Shown: in pieces, positions 48,018 through 57,193 of the stretch
How the letters are laid out: each line of letters starts with the position of its first letter
How positions within the stretch are numbered: position 1 is the first letter of the stretch
Assembly (NCBI RefSeq): GCF_005049045.1
Contig: NZ_SUPK01000010.1
Span: 1 to 64,000 of the forward strand
Reading direction: 5' to 3'
DNA length: 64,000 nucleotides
DNA from: Cohnella pontilimi
GTDB taxonomy: Bacteria; Bacillota; Bacilli; Paenibacillales; Paenibacillaceae
Notes under the pieces: model-generated
Database searches by the model: none
What the model was told of the DNA's origin: nothing
The model's input: only the letters and a program-made list of their open reading frames with translations
Translations under genes and position numbers: made by a program

Positions 48018-48031
48018 TATTATACATAATA
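48018..48031. promoter_or_regulatory. Candidate LysR binding site in the divergent region
   Basis: TATTAT-AC-ATAATA, a palindrome in the AT-rich 47964-48076 gap. It fits the general LTTR pattern of an AT-rich dyad between divergent genes. A wider inverted pair TTTATTAT / ATAATAAA surrounds it. Confidence 0.45.
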
Positions 48032-48076
48032 AATCCTCAATCTTATAATGATTTCACAATAGAGATAGAAATCAGG

Positions 48077-49333
48077 ATGGGATTGGAGAGCAGCGGTTTG
48101 CTTAGAGAGAGAATCTGGACAAAGGATTTCATCGTTGTTTGCTTGAGCAGCTTCTTTATGTTTCTCACGTTTTATATTCTGGCAACGGCGTTTCCGTTAT
48201 ATGTGAAGGATAGCTTACACGGCAATGAACAACAGATGGGATTAGTGATTACCGTTTATGTCATTGGCGGCATCATAGGCAGGCCGTTCTCGGGACTGTG
48301 GGTCGATCGGTTTGGGAAAAAGAGGATGGCCGTGTTCGGGCTGTCCGTGTTCTTGCTGGCCTGCATCGCGTATTTCGGCGCGACAGGCATGTTGCTGTTC
48401 CTTGCGATTCGTCTGATCCACGGATTCGCCTATGCGTTATCGTCGACCGCGACAAGCACTGCCGCTTCCTCTATCATTCCCGAATCCCGCCAAGGGGAAG
48501 GGATCGGCTACTACAGCATGTTTATGAGCATCGCGATGGCCGTGGGGCCAGCATTGGGGATCTGGCTGTGGAAGGACGAGAACGTGAACTTCCTGCTGCT
48601 GGCCGTGTGCATCATCGCCGCGCTGTCTCTCGCGTTCGTGATCGGAATGAGGCTTCCCCTGCAGAAAGCGGAAGGCTTGGTACCGACGTCAACTACAGTT
48701 GAACCGGAACCAAGCGAGGGCAAGAAACGTCTGCAATGGAGTGACTTTATCGAGCCGAAGGCGTTGCCGATTTCGCTCGTAGGCTTCATCGTATCCTTCG
48801 CCTACAGTTCGCTTTCCGGCTTCTTCGCTTCCTTCGCCCAAGAGATTCACCAATCGAGCATAACGTCTTTGTTCTTCCTCGCGTTCGCGGCGATGATCGT
48901 CTTGTTCCGCCCGGTGATCGGCAAAGTATTCGATAAATATAAGGAGCATTATTTGTACTATCCCGGGGTCGCGCTGTTCGCCGTCGGCCTGATCTTGCTC
49001 AGCCAAGCGCATTCCGGGGATGCGGTCCTTCTGTCGGGCAGCATCATGGGCATCGGCTACGGGGCGTTGTTGCCCTGCTTCCAGACACTCGCGGTCAAGC
49101 TGGCCCCCGAGCATCGGAGAGGCAGCGCGATGGGGACGTTCTTCCTGTTGTTTGATTTGGGCTATGGGTTCGGTTCTTACTTCATGGGCATGATCGCCTC
49201 GTTCACGGATTATCGGATGATGTATGCGACGGCCGGAGTGATGGCGCTGCTGTCCGTTGTTTTCTACTATGTGCTTCATCATCGGCTTCGGGGGAGACTC
49301 ACCGTACACAAAAAACAGACGGAGACCGTTTAA
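48077..49333 (+). CDS. MFS transporter (drug-efflux-like)
   Basis: A 418-residue protein with about 12 hydrophobic segments. The loop after helix 2 is DRFGKKR (GLWVDRFGKKRMAVFG), matching the MFS signature G-x-x-x-D-R-x-G-R-R. AFAAMIVLFRPVIGKVFDKY is the equivalent in the second half. Resembles YfcJ/YhhS-type sugar/drug proton exporters; the substrate is unknown. The SD at ATG 48077 is poor. Likely regulated by the divergent LysR protein. A strong terminator follows at 49401. Confidence 0.85.
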   Translation: MGLESSGLLRERIWTKDFIVVCLSSFFMFLTFYILATAFPLYVKDSLHGNEQQMGLVITVYVIGGIIGRPFSGLWVDRFGKKRMAVFGLSVFLLACIAYFGATGMLLFLAIRLIHGFAYALSSTATSTAASSIIPESRQGEGIGYYSMFMSIAMAVGPALGIWLWKDENVNFLLLAVCIIAALSLAFVIGMRLPLQKAEGLVPTSTTVEPEPSEGKKRLQWSDFIEPKALPISLVGFIVSFAYSSLSGFFASFAQEIHQSSITSLFFLAFAAMIVLFRPVIGKVFDKYKEHYLYYPGVALFAVGLILLSQAHSGDAVLLSGSIMGIGYGALLPCFQTLAVKLAPEHRRGSAMGTFFLLFDLGYGFGSYFMGMIASFTDYRMMYATAGVMALLSVVFYYVLHHRLRGRLTVHKKQTETV

Positions 49334-49400
49334 CCCTTTCGAGGAGATGTAGAGGATTGCGTTGGACCGGGTTTGGTAGGGATAATCGGCCGGACAGGCG

Positions 49401-49440
49401 AGAGGCAGAGGAAACGGTTTTTCGTTTCTTCTGCCTCTTT
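49401..49440 (+). terminator. Terminator of the MFS gene
   Basis: A 16-bp stem (49401-49416 with 49423-49438, one G-T pair), a T-rich loop, then TTTTGTTT. The rest of 49334-49763 shows no supportable gene. Confidence 0.88.
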
Positions 49441-49686
49441 TGTTTAGCGGGGAAATCAAATGACGGTCACAACGAGGCGGCGGGTGCCTCGTTCGCGGAT
49501 GTCAGCGGGATTTCGGATGCATCCGCCGGTGGCTCGTCCCATATTTTCTTAAGTCCTCGGGAAACAAGAATGCACATTCCCTCGGTCTTCACCGTGATCG
49601 GCGGCCATTACCAGCAGGAGAGTGTCCGGCTGCAGCGGGAGGGGCGCTGGAGGAGGAAACCCGCAATAAGTAGGTTGTAGAAATAA

Positions 49687-49727
49687 AATACAGAGCACGG
49701 CGAAAATACGGTGTGCTCTGTATTTTT
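49687..49727. terminator. Hairpin sharing its arm with module A
   Basis: Stem AATACAGAGCAC / GTGCTCTGTATT (arms at 49687-49699 and 49712-49724) with TTTTT. It probably terminates the convergent lipoprotein gene and any plus-strand transcript. Its first 14 bases (AATACAGAGCACGG) are identical to the module A hairpin at 36588, but no GTCAACA boxes follow. Confidence 0.75.
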
Positions 49728-49763
49728 ACGAACAAGTATATTCAACTGATCCTACTTACTTCT

Positions 49764-50585
49764 TCAATCGCCTGCGACAAAAGTGATGATTTTCCAGTTA
49801 TCGTCCTGGAAGTTAAAAATAACGCGATAATCAATGGGCGAACGGACTTGTCCTTGCTTGACATATCCCCCGTAACCCGAAGGAGTGATCACAGGCGTCC
49901 AGCCTCCTTCTTCGTACTCCATTTTAACCACCGTATAATCGAGGACGTCCAATACCTGCGAAGACTCGCTGCGGTCCGCGTATACCTTAACGTCCTTCTC
50001 AACGGCAACACCGTATGTGAAAGCATCGAGTTGCTCCGGCAACTTGTCGAACAATTCGAACACGTAGGGCGCAACAAACATCTTTTGGTCATTCCCTCTG
50101 CCAGTGAATACCCCGCCCAACTGCAGTGCCCGTTCCAACTCCATCCAACGAGTTTCGTCCCACTCTTTGATTAAACCTTCTGCTCCGGCTTCATCGCCGC
50201 CAAAGCTGAATCGGACATGTGGATCGAGATGCTCCTTGATGTAATTCAAATCCCGTTCATCAATTTTCTTCATCAGCTCTTCGCGGAAAGTTGCGAAGAT
50301 CCGGTTTTGAGAAGATTCGTCCACGGGTTCGATCCTAAACGCTTTATAAGTTTCCTGCTGCGGCGACGGTTTCGCATCGGCAGCCGGATCAGCAGAAGGA
50401 GATTCCGCCGGTTTCGGTTCCGAAGTCTTCATATTTGAGGGTTCCGACTCGTTCGGCTCGGTAACCGCCGGCAACGCACCAATGCTCGAAGAATCGGCCG
50501 CTTTGGAGCCGTGCGACCCGCATCCCGTGAGCATCAACACGGTCAATACCATTATTAATCCGAATCTTTTTATCAATCGGGCCAT
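49764..50585 (-). CDS. Lipoprotein with SH3-like C-terminal domain
   Basis: A 273-residue protein. N-terminal signal RLIKRFGLIMVLTVLMLTGC with the lipobox LTGC and Cys22, so Lgt should modify it. Residues ~25-80 are a Ser/Pro/Glu-rich linker. Residues ~190-273 look like a bacterial SH3 domain (VKVYADRSESSQVLDVLDYTVVKM, WTPVITPSGYGGYVKQGQV). The middle is unrecognised. A surface wall-binding or sensor protein is plausible. Confidence 0.8.
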   Translation of the reverse strand: MARLIKRFGLIMVLTVLMLTGCGSHGSKAADSSSIGALPAVTEPNESEPSNMKTSEPKPAESPSADPAADAKPSPQQETYKAFRIEPVDESSQNRIFATFREELMKKIDERDLNYIKEHLDPHVRFSFGGDEAGAEGLIKEWDETRWMELERALQLGGVFTGRGNDQKMFVAPYVFELFDKLPEQLDAFTYGVAVEKDVKVYADRSESSQVLDVLDYTVVKMEYEEGGWTPVITPSGYGGYVKQGQVRSPIDYRVIFNFQDDNWKIITFVAGD

Positions 50586-50633
50586 CTCCTTTTCTGTTTT
50601 CTATTTGGACGATGGTCTTCATACCACGACATG

Positions 50634-51392
50634 TCAACGCTTTTGCTTAACCTTAACCTTTGTTTTGATGTAAATGACATCCGCTTTAGAGCCTTTAGAT
50701 CTGCGACGATCGATTTCAAAGACGTTTAGATTGGTGATTAGAGGAGTAAGCTTAGAGAATCCATAATTTCTTGGATCAAAATCTGGTTTTTTCTTTTGAA
50801 TGTGGCTGCCCACTGCTCCAAGAGAAGCCCACCCATTTTCATCAGCAACGTCCTCAACTGAGCTTGAAATCAATTCTATTAGTTCTGGATTGATTGATTC
50901 ACTAGAATTGGCCTGTTGAGTCGCTTTTGTATCCGTTAACTCTGGTGAATCCGAAGAATCGATGATTTCAAGGTATGTAAACTTATCACAAGATACTCGG
51001 AAGGCCTCAGGAGTTTTCCTCTCGCCAAAGCCATAGACCAATAAGCCAGCTTCGCGGATTCTAACGGCAAGCCGAGTATAGTCGCTATCACTTGCAACAA
51101 TACAGAATCCATCAACATTTCCTGAATACAGGATATCCATGGCATCAATGATTAAAGCGGAATCAGTAGAGTTCTTACCCGTGGTATAGCTATACTGCTG
51201 AATGGGAGTAATAGCCGTCTCTAATAATTTCTTTTTCCACCCCGACATCGCTTGAGTAGTCCAATCTCCGTAAATGCGCTTAAATGTTGCACTCCCGTAC
51301 TTTGTTATTTCTTTCAGAATTCCTTTGATGTTTTTATGGGGCACATTATCAGCGTCAATAAGTACCGCAAGCTTCTTTTCTGAATCTGACAT
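50634..51392 (-). CDS. NYN-domain (PIN-like) protein with C-terminal LOTUS/OST-HTH domain
   Basis: A 252-residue protein. NYN nuclease-like core: AVLIDADNVPHKN (Asp13, Asp15), STDSALIIDAMDILYS, and FCIVASDSDYTRLAVRIREAG with conserved acidic residues as in LabA/NYN proteins. A ~65-residue C-terminal OST-HTH/LOTUS domain (ELIELISSSVEDVADENGWA, GSHIQKKKPDFDPRNYGF) is expected to bind RNA. ATG 51392 is chosen over ATG 51398 because the GGGGG site sits directly against the latter. Possibly RNA decay; found alone. Confidence 0.88.
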   Translation of the reverse strand: MSDSEKKLAVLIDADNVPHKNIKGILKEITKYGSATFKRIYGDWTTQAMSGWKKKLLETAITPIQQYSYTTGKNSTDSALIIDAMDILYSGNVDGFCIVASDSDYTRLAVRIREAGLLVYGFGERKTPEAFRVSCDKFTYLEIIDSSDSPELTDTKATQQANSSESINPELIELISSSVEDVADENGWASLGAVGSHIQKKKPDFDPRNYGFSKLTPLITNLNVFEIDRRRSKGSKADVIYIKTKVKVKQKR

Positions 51393-51539
51393 TTTCATCC
51401 CCCAAACAACATTATTCGTAATATTCCTCGGCAATACTATACCATACCACTTCGAGTAGAAAGGACTTTACTCCCCCACTCGCGAAGAACATGAGAACGC
51501 GCCTTTGATGGCTGCCTTTTTCGCAAGAAAGGAGCTCGC

Positions 51540-52334
51540 ATGAATAACTATAGCCTTCTCGAACACTTCTTATTCCCGCCTACTGCCTTAAATAGACAGA
51601 AGCTAGGACGTGAATTGGAAGGGAAGACGGTTCTGATCACGGGTGCAAGTTCCGGAATAGGGGAGCAGTTGGCTTATTTGTTAGCCGAGATAGAGGTACA
51701 TTTGATTTTGGTAGCGAGACGAGGGGACAAGCTTTCCGCCATGAAAAGCGAAATCGAAACGAAAGCCGCCCGAGTAAGTGTGTTCCCGGCCGATCTTCGA
51801 AATGAGCAGGATATGGAAGGATTGCTTGCCTTTCTCCATCAGCTTCCGAATGGGCTTGATATCGTCGTAAGCAATGCCGGTCATTCCATCCGGCGGTCGA
51901 TTTATCAATCCATGGACCGCTATCACGATTTTACTCGCACGATGGCGATCAACTATTTTGCTCCGGTTCAACTGCTATTGTCCACCCTTCCTTTGCTTGA
52001 AAAAAGGCAGGGACACATCCTCAACATCTCAACCGTAAACGCACTGTTGCTTCCCTTGCCTCATTGGGCTGCTTATCAATCATCGAAAGCTGCCTTTGAC
52101 ACCTGGTTTCGTTCTGCGGCTCCCGAACTGCACATGAGAGGAATCTCCACCACCTCGATCTACCTTCCATTAGTGAACACGCCCATGATCCAGCCGACGG
52201 CAGCTTATCGCAAATTGCCGGCCATGTCTCCACAGCATGTAGCGAAGATCATATCCAAATCCATCTATACCAAAAGAAAAACATACAAACCTTGGTGGCT
52301 GATTTTCGCGCGATTGGCGGGGTACAGCCGATGA
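51540..52334 (+). CDS. Short-chain dehydrogenase/reductase
   Basis: A 264-residue classical SDR. Cofactor motif TGASSGIG near 34-41, DIVVSNAGHS (NAG motif), catalytic Ser in ILNISTVNA and YQSSK catalytic Tyr-Lys. The substrate is unknown. The SD AAGGAGC precedes ATG 51540. It overlaps the next gene by 4 bp (ATGA), so it acts with the acyl-adenylating enzyme. Confidence 0.88.
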   Translation: MNNYSLLEHFLFPPTALNRQKLGRELEGKTVLITGASSGIGEQLAYLLAEIEVHLILVARRGDKLSAMKSEIETKAARVSVFPADLRNEQDMEGLLAFLHQLPNGLDIVVSNAGHSIRRSIYQSMDRYHDFTRTMAINYFAPVQLLLSTLPLLEKRQGHILNISTVNALLLPLPHWAAYQSSKAAFDTWFRSAAPELHMRGISTTSIYLPLVNTPMIQPTAAYRKLPAMSPQHVAKIISKSIYTKRKTYKPWWLIFARLAGYSR

Positions 52335-53866
52335 GGATTTATAAACTGATCTATATTTTGTATAAAATCCGGATGCTGTCCCCCTTGGCCTTTTTGCGGT
52401 TAACCACCGCGATGTATCGTTATGGAATCAATCTGATGGCGCTGTTGGATTTTTCAACCAGTACCTATAGGGAAAAAATAGCGCTGGTAGATGAGAAGGA
52501 AACACTGACCTATCTCCAATTGTTTGCACAATCCGAGGCGCTTTCGGTCGTTTTGAGGGAGAGGTACCAGCTTGCGAGCGGCAAAAAGGTAGGTTTATTG
52601 TGTAAAAACCATGCCTCTCTGGTGAAAGCGATTTTTGCGGTTTCTTATTCGGGTGCGGATCTGTATCTGCTGAATGTGGAAATGAGCGAGGGTCAGCTGA
52701 ATACGATTTTGAAGCGTCATGATTTTGACCTCCTGATCTATGACGAGGAACGAAGCGCATGGCTGGAGCATTCTTCGGATACAAAAGCGAAACTGTTAAG
52801 CTACCATGACACATTGCCTGCGATAAACAACTTACAATCTTCGAGCCACTGCGGCAAGCGAAAACGACACCGGGCTTCCTCAGGGAGGCTTGTGCTTCTC
52901 ACCGGCGGGACGACAGGCCACGCGAAAGAAGCGGTACATAAACCTTCCTTATTTCAGTATCTGGATCCATTCTATGCCTTTGTTAATCGACTAAAAATCT
53001 TAAACCATCGCACTGCCTATATCACCACTCCCATCTATCACGGTTACGGACTAGCGGTGCTGCTTTTGTTTGGCGCTTTAGGAAAGAAAGTGGTCATTCA
53101 ACGCGGATTCGATGCAGAGAAAGCATGCCGCTTGATACGGGAGCACCAGGTTGAAGTTGTAACGGTCGTCCCCTTAATGCTGCATAAAATGTTGAGAACA
53201 AATGTAGACGATTTAAAGTCTCTTGCTTGCATAGCTTCAGGGGGGGCGGAGCTTAGTCCCAAGCTGGTGAAAGAGACTTTAACGCAACTGGGCGAGGTGC
53301 TGTACAATCTGTACGGAACTTCGGAAGCGGGCCTGAATATGATTGCGACGCCTCAGGATTTAGCCCGCTATCCCAATACAATCGGCAGAAAAATTAAGGG
53401 CGGCGCTTTGAAGATAATGAGTGATGAAAAGAAGGAAGCTGAAATTGGCCAAGTAGGTCAGTTTTGTTTCAAAAACAGATGGTCTATGAGAAACAGTGCG
53501 AAGGCTTGGATCGAAACCGGTGATTTGGGCTATCGAAATGAGCAGGGGTATTACTTTTTGTGTGGAAGAGCGGACAGCATGATTGTTTCAGCGGGAGAAA
53601 ATGTCTATCCACTTGAAGTGGAACAGATCCTGCTTACTCACCCTCGGGTAGAGGATGCAGCGGTGATCGGAATTCAAGACGAGTATTTTGGGCAGCGGCT
53701 GAAAGCCGTAGTGGTGTTGGCTCCACAAGCGGGAATGTCAAAAGAGGAGTTATTAGAATGGTTGCGCTCGAGAGTTGCGAGATTTCAGATGCCCAATGAA
53801 ATCATCTTCGTCGATCAATTGCCTTATACCCCGTTGGGGAAACTGGATAAAAAGCTGCTTAATTGA
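52331..53866 (+). CDS. AMP-forming acyl-CoA synthetase/ligase
   Basis: A 511-residue ANL-superfamily ligase. P-loop-like LVLLTGGTTGHAKEAVHK (A3 motif), YNLYGTSEAGLNM (A5), WIETGDLGYRNEQGYYFLCGRADSMIVSAGENVYPLEVE (A7-A8, split here only for naming), and the C-terminal PYTPLGKLDKK with the catalytic Lys (A10). It activates a carboxylic acid with ATP and passes it to CoA or another acceptor. Start ATG 52331 overlaps the SDR stop. Confidence 0.9.
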   Translation: MRIYKLIYILYKIRMLSPLAFLRLTTAMYRYGINLMALLDFSTSTYREKIALVDEKETLTYLQLFAQSEALSVVLRERYQLASGKKVGLLCKNHASLVKAIFAVSYSGADLYLLNVEMSEGQLNTILKRHDFDLLIYDEERSAWLEHSSDTKAKLLSYHDTLPAINNLQSSSHCGKRKRHRASSGRLVLLTGGTTGHAKEAVHKPSLFQYLDPFYAFVNRLKILNHRTAYITTPIYHGYGLAVLLLFGALGKKVVIQRGFDAEKACRLIREHQVEVVTVVPLMLHKMLRTNVDDLKSLACIASGGAELSPKLVKETLTQLGEVLYNLYGTSEAGLNMIATPQDLARYPNTIGRKIKGGALKIMSDEKKEAEIGQVGQFCFKNRWSMRNSAKAWIETGDLGYRNEQGYYFLCGRADSMIVSAGENVYPLEVEQILLTHPRVEDAAVIGIQDEYFGQRLKAVVVLAPQAGMSKEELLEWLRSRVARFQMPNEIIFVDQLPYTPLGKLDKKLLN

Positions 53867-54020
53867 AGGGTTAGGAGCAAATCTTCGGATCGGGACATTA
53901 CGAAACCGTTTTTGTTCCGGATCGCCGCGAACGCATGGGTGGACATATGTCGCAGCCACAAACTGCAACCGCAAGCGGGACCGCTCGAGGAATACTTAAT
54001 ATTGCCGGATTGTTAAGTAG

Positions 54021-54055
54021 AGGCCAGAACTCTTGTCTGAGGGTTCTGGCCTTTA
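54021..54055 (+). terminator. Terminator after the SDR-ligase pair
   Basis: A 10-bp perfect stem AGGCCAGAAC / GTTCTGGCCT (54021-54030 with 54043-54052) with a short TTT. The 53867-54020 stretch holds no gene I can support. Confidence 0.7.
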
Positions 54056-54141
54056 AAGCAAATTTTTTGTGATGGCCGACCGAGATTGTTTGTATTTAAA
54101 ATCCACAACTCTGGGAAAACATACTATCTGAGGTGATAGGT

Positions 54142-55713
54142 GTGGATTTTGACGCCATAATAATTGGATCCGGACATAACGGTTTAGCTTGCGCACTGAT
54201 CCTGGCGAAAGCCGGATGGAAAGTCGCTGTCCTTGAAAAAGCGGATATTCCCGGTGGCGCATCCAAATCGGCGGAAATCACGCAAAAGGGTTTTATTCAT
54301 GATCTGTATGCGACCAACATCGGATCGTTTCTCGGGGGGCCATTTTATCGGGAATTCGGTCAGGATATGCACAGACACGGGTTTTCTACCGTGTTCGCAG
54401 ATAAGCCGTTCGCGAATGTGTTTCCTGACGGCACCGGTGTCGGTGTTTATAAAGATGAAGAAAAAACCAACACGGCATTTAAAAATATTTCCGAGTCCGA
54501 TTATCACGCATGGCAGCAGTTGAAACAGGATTTTGACGCGACGGTTCCCCAAATGGTCCCCTTGATGGAAATGGAGCTGCCTTCCTGGCAAGCGGGCAAA
54601 CAGCTGATCAAGATGTACCGCACGTTAAAATTTAAAAGAACCATGGAGCTCGGCAGTTTAATCCTGCAATCCCCTCGAGAATTTGTGGAGTCCCGATTCG
54701 AAAGTGAAAAAATAAGAGCATTATTCGTCCCTTGGGCATTTCATTTGGACTTTGGGCCGGATGTTTCAAACGGCGCGGTCTTTCCCTATATCGAGGTCAT
54801 TTCAAATCATCGGAACGGAATGGGATTTACCAAAGGCGGCATCAGCCATTTGATCGGCAGTCTGATCGCCGCGATCAAGGAACATAATGGACAAATTCTG
54901 CTTGGTAAGTCTGTTGATCAAATTCTCATCAAAAACAATAAAGCCGTTGGCGTTAGGCTCAGCGATGGACAAGAATTGTACGCCAAACGAGTCGTTATCG
55001 GTAACATTACGCCTACTCAACTTATCACTCGCTTGCTTAAAAAAGAACAATTGCCGTCCCAATATGTGCAAAAGGCCGAGAATTACCGCTACGGTCCCGG
55101 AACCATGATGATTCATTTGGCGCTGGACGATAAGCTTCAGTGGAAAGCAGGCGAGGAATTCTCTTCTTTTGCCTATGTTCATATCGGCCCTTACATCAAT
55201 GACATCGCGAAAACCTACGTGGAAGCAACGAACGGATTGTTGCCGGAAAGCCCCATGCTGGTCGTCGGGCAGCAAAGCGTGATCGATACGAGCCGGGCGC
55301 CGGAGGGGAAACAAACCCTTTGGGTTCAAGTCCGCGCACTCCCGGCGAAATCGAAAGGCGATGCCGCAAATCAAATCCAGCCGGCAACCTGGGATTCGAT
55401 GAAAGGGCAATACGCCGACCGCGTGATCGATAAACTGGCCCAATATGCACCCAATGTAAAAGGCATCATCTTGGACCGTAAAGTGCTATCTCCCATGGAT
55501 TTGCAAAATGATAATCCGAACCTAGTGGGTGGAGACAGCGTCGGCGGAAGCCACCATTTATTTCAGTATTACATTTTCCGGCCGATTCCCGGGTACTCCC
55601 GTTATAACACCCCGATCGATCGGTTATATCTGTGCGGCGCAGCCACTTGGCCCGGCGGCGGCTTGAACGGTACCAGCGGCTACTTATTGGCAAAGAAATT
55701 GCTGAGAAAGTAA
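54142..55713 (+). CDS. Phytoene-desaturase-like FAD oxidoreductase
   Basis: A 523-residue COG1233-type flavoprotein. N-terminal dinucleotide fold DAIIIGSGHNGLACALILAKAG followed by VLEKADIPGGASKS, and the C-terminal FAD motif LYLCGAATWPGGGLNGTSGY. This group covers carotenoid desaturases, carotene isomerases and retinol saturase-like enzymes acting on long lipids; no carotenoid synthase (crtM/crtB) is nearby, so the substrate may be an acyl or isoprenoid lipid made by the flanking SDR and ligase. GTG 54142 is preferred (AGGTG 6 bp upstream) over GTG 54133. A terminator follows. Confidence 0.85.
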   Translation: MDFDAIIIGSGHNGLACALILAKAGWKVAVLEKADIPGGASKSAEITQKGFIHDLYATNIGSFLGGPFYREFGQDMHRHGFSTVFADKPFANVFPDGTGVGVYKDEEKTNTAFKNISESDYHAWQQLKQDFDATVPQMVPLMEMELPSWQAGKQLIKMYRTLKFKRTMELGSLILQSPREFVESRFESEKIRALFVPWAFHLDFGPDVSNGAVFPYIEVISNHRNGMGFTKGGISHLIGSLIAAIKEHNGQILLGKSVDQILIKNNKAVGVRLSDGQELYAKRVVIGNITPTQLITRLLKKEQLPSQYVQKAENYRYGPGTMMIHLALDDKLQWKAGEEFSSFAYVHIGPYINDIAKTYVEATNGLLPESPMLVVGQQSVIDTSRAPEGKQTLWVQVRALPAKSKGDAANQIQPATWDSMKGQYADRVIDKLAQYAPNVKGIILDRKVLSPMDLQNDNPNLVGGDSVGGSHHLFQYYIFRPIPGYSRYNTPIDRLYLCGAATWPGGGLNGTSGYLLAKKLLRK

Positions 55714-55804
55714 TGAGCATGTTGAAAAGTACCCTGGATGCCATCTTGAACCTCCGGTTGAAATTTTAAAGTCCGTCGAATTGCTGCGCGAAGGAAAGCA
55801 TCAA

Positions 55805-56095
55805 TCATAATACTGCATGGAGGGCGCCCAACAGGGCGCCTTTAGATTTTTCCTGGGGCCATTCAATCTCGCTCCCTGCCCGATCTACCGGATCGCAGTA
55901 CAACTTCCCTCCCGTGGATACCGCAGCGTTGACGAGTTCACCGACCTTCTCCTGGCTTCCGGCGGCCAACGCCCCATCGAACGGCTTAAACTTTTTGCCC
56001 GAAGAGACTTTCGCCTTTCCAAAGCAAGAGTCAACTACATACTTCTTATAAGACAGATGAGTGGAGTTGAAAAAAATTGACATCGAATGCTTCAA
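55805..56095 (-). pseudogene. Degraded VOC-family (lactoylglutathione lyase-like) gene
   Basis: A minus-strand frame in which SQEKVGELVNAAVSTGGKLYCDP and the preceding ALAAGS resemble the middle of the small bacterial 'predicted lactoylglutathione lyase' group (SREEVDELVNKALAAGGK.Y..P). The N-terminal beta-alpha unit and the C-terminal metal-ligand strand (DPDGH) are missing and the ends are unrelated, so it is read as a remnant. Tail of the 55714-56121 gap. Confidence 0.45.
55822..55850 (+). terminator. Terminator after the desaturase-like gene
   Basis: GGGCGCCC / GGGCGCCT stem (55822-55829 with 55834-55841, one G-T pair), AACA loop, then TTAGATTTTT. It lies ~110 bp after the stop codon. 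Confidence 0.7.
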
Positions 56096-56121
56096 GTCAT
56101 TGACAGGGAAAGGTGAGGCTT

Positions 56122-57165
56122 GTGATCGGTATCATACTGCACCCCACCAGAATCGAACGGGAAAAGGACCGGGACAAAGATCCTTACGTTCTTTTTTACA
56201 TGAAACTCGCCCAAAAACACAAAGTGGACATATGCTTTTATTCACTCGACCAAGTCTCCACAGAACGTGAAACCGTCAAGGGCCACGCCTATTCGTATCG
56301 CAGCAGAATGCTGAAATATAAAACCGTCCCAATTCCGAAAATTAATTTGTATAAATGCGGCTCAAGCATACAAAGCAAGGGCTCCTTCCGGAAAATCAAA
56401 CGATTAAGAGAGAAAAGGGATTACCGATTTTATAACGCTTGCTCCATAAAAGATCGAGACAAAAATAAGGATTATATGTATTTGTCGAAATTCGAGCGAA
56501 TCCACCCGTACCTGCCGAATACAAAAACACTGTGCTACGACACGCTTCTGAGCATGCTGGCCGACTACTCCAAAGTATTCATTAAACCGAAGCAGGGCGG
56601 CCAAGGAAATGGCATCCATATCCTGCGCAAGTACAACGATAAGTACTCGGCAATACGTATTTACAATAAAACGATGAAAGAAGAATTGATACCGCACCAT
56701 AGATTAAAGCATTATTTTAACCGATATTTTCGTAACCCCTCTGACTTTATCGCACAACGGGGCCTCTATTTAAAAACATACAAAGGCCAGAGATTTGATT
56801 TCCGGGTTTCTCCTCAAAAAGACCGTAACGACCGTTGGCAAGTGACTGGGATGATCGGCAGATTGGCCGCGCCCGGATGGGATGTCACCAACATCAATCA
56901 AGGAGGAGAAATTATTCACGATTTGCGAAAGCTGATTAAACCCGAAACCGAGGAGTTAATTTACCGCGTCAGCCTCCGCATCGCTAAGGCGTTGGAAGAG
57001 CGGTTTATCCATTTAAACGACCTGGGCTTGGATTTTGCGGTGGATCGGCGTGGGAAAATATGGTTTCTCGAAGCCAACTTCAGACCGAATCGAAAAATAG
57101 TGAACGTAAAGCGGAATCGTATTCCTTTCGAGCATGTCTGCGCGGTCTATCGAAAATATGCATGA
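56122..57165 (+). CDS. YheC/YheD-family ATP-grasp protein (spore coat associated)
   Basis: A 347-residue protein. ATP-grasp features: FIKPKQGGQGNGIHILRK (nucleotide-binding lysine loop), RFDFRVSPQKDRNDRWQVTG, INQGGEI, and GLDFAVDRRGKIWFLEANFRPN (metal-binding E-x-N). YheC/YheD proteins belong to the Bacillus spore coat group and support the spore-former assignment. GTG 56122 is chosen because AGGTGAGG lies just upstream; GTG 56113 has no spaced SD. metY-like gene 28 bp downstream. Confidence 0.85.
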   Translation: MIGIILHPTRIEREKDRDKDPYVLFYMKLAQKHKVDICFYSLDQVSTERETVKGHAYSYRSRMLKYKTVPIPKINLYKCGSSIQSKGSFRKIKRLREKRDYRFYNACSIKDRDKNKDYMYLSKFERIHPYLPNTKTLCYDTLLSMLADYSKVFIKPKQGGQGNGIHILRKYNDKYSAIRIYNKTMKEELIPHHRLKHYFNRYFRNPSDFIAQRGLYLKTYKGQRFDFRVSPQKDRNDRWQVTGMIGRLAAPGWDVTNINQGGEIIHDLRKLIKPETEELIYRVSLRIAKALEERFIHLNDLGLDFAVDRRGKIWFLEANFRPNRKIVNVKRNRIPFEHVCAVYRKYA

Positions 57166-57193
57166 TATCAAAGAACGAAAGAGGGGGACGAGG

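Noticed and set aside
49357..49680. 107-codon plus-strand frame after the MFS gene
   Set aside because: It begins inside the intergenic stretch and runs over the MFS terminator hairpin; no recognisable domain. It was also checked as a fourth rhodanese tail and did not match.
53867..54020. Possible coding remnant between the ligase and desaturase-like genes
   Set aside because: A short open stretch exists but without a start, an SD or any family resemblance.
57166..57193. S-box (SAM) riboswitch before the MetY-type gene
   Set aside because: Only 28 bp separate it from the YheC/D gene; there is no room and no S-box motif.
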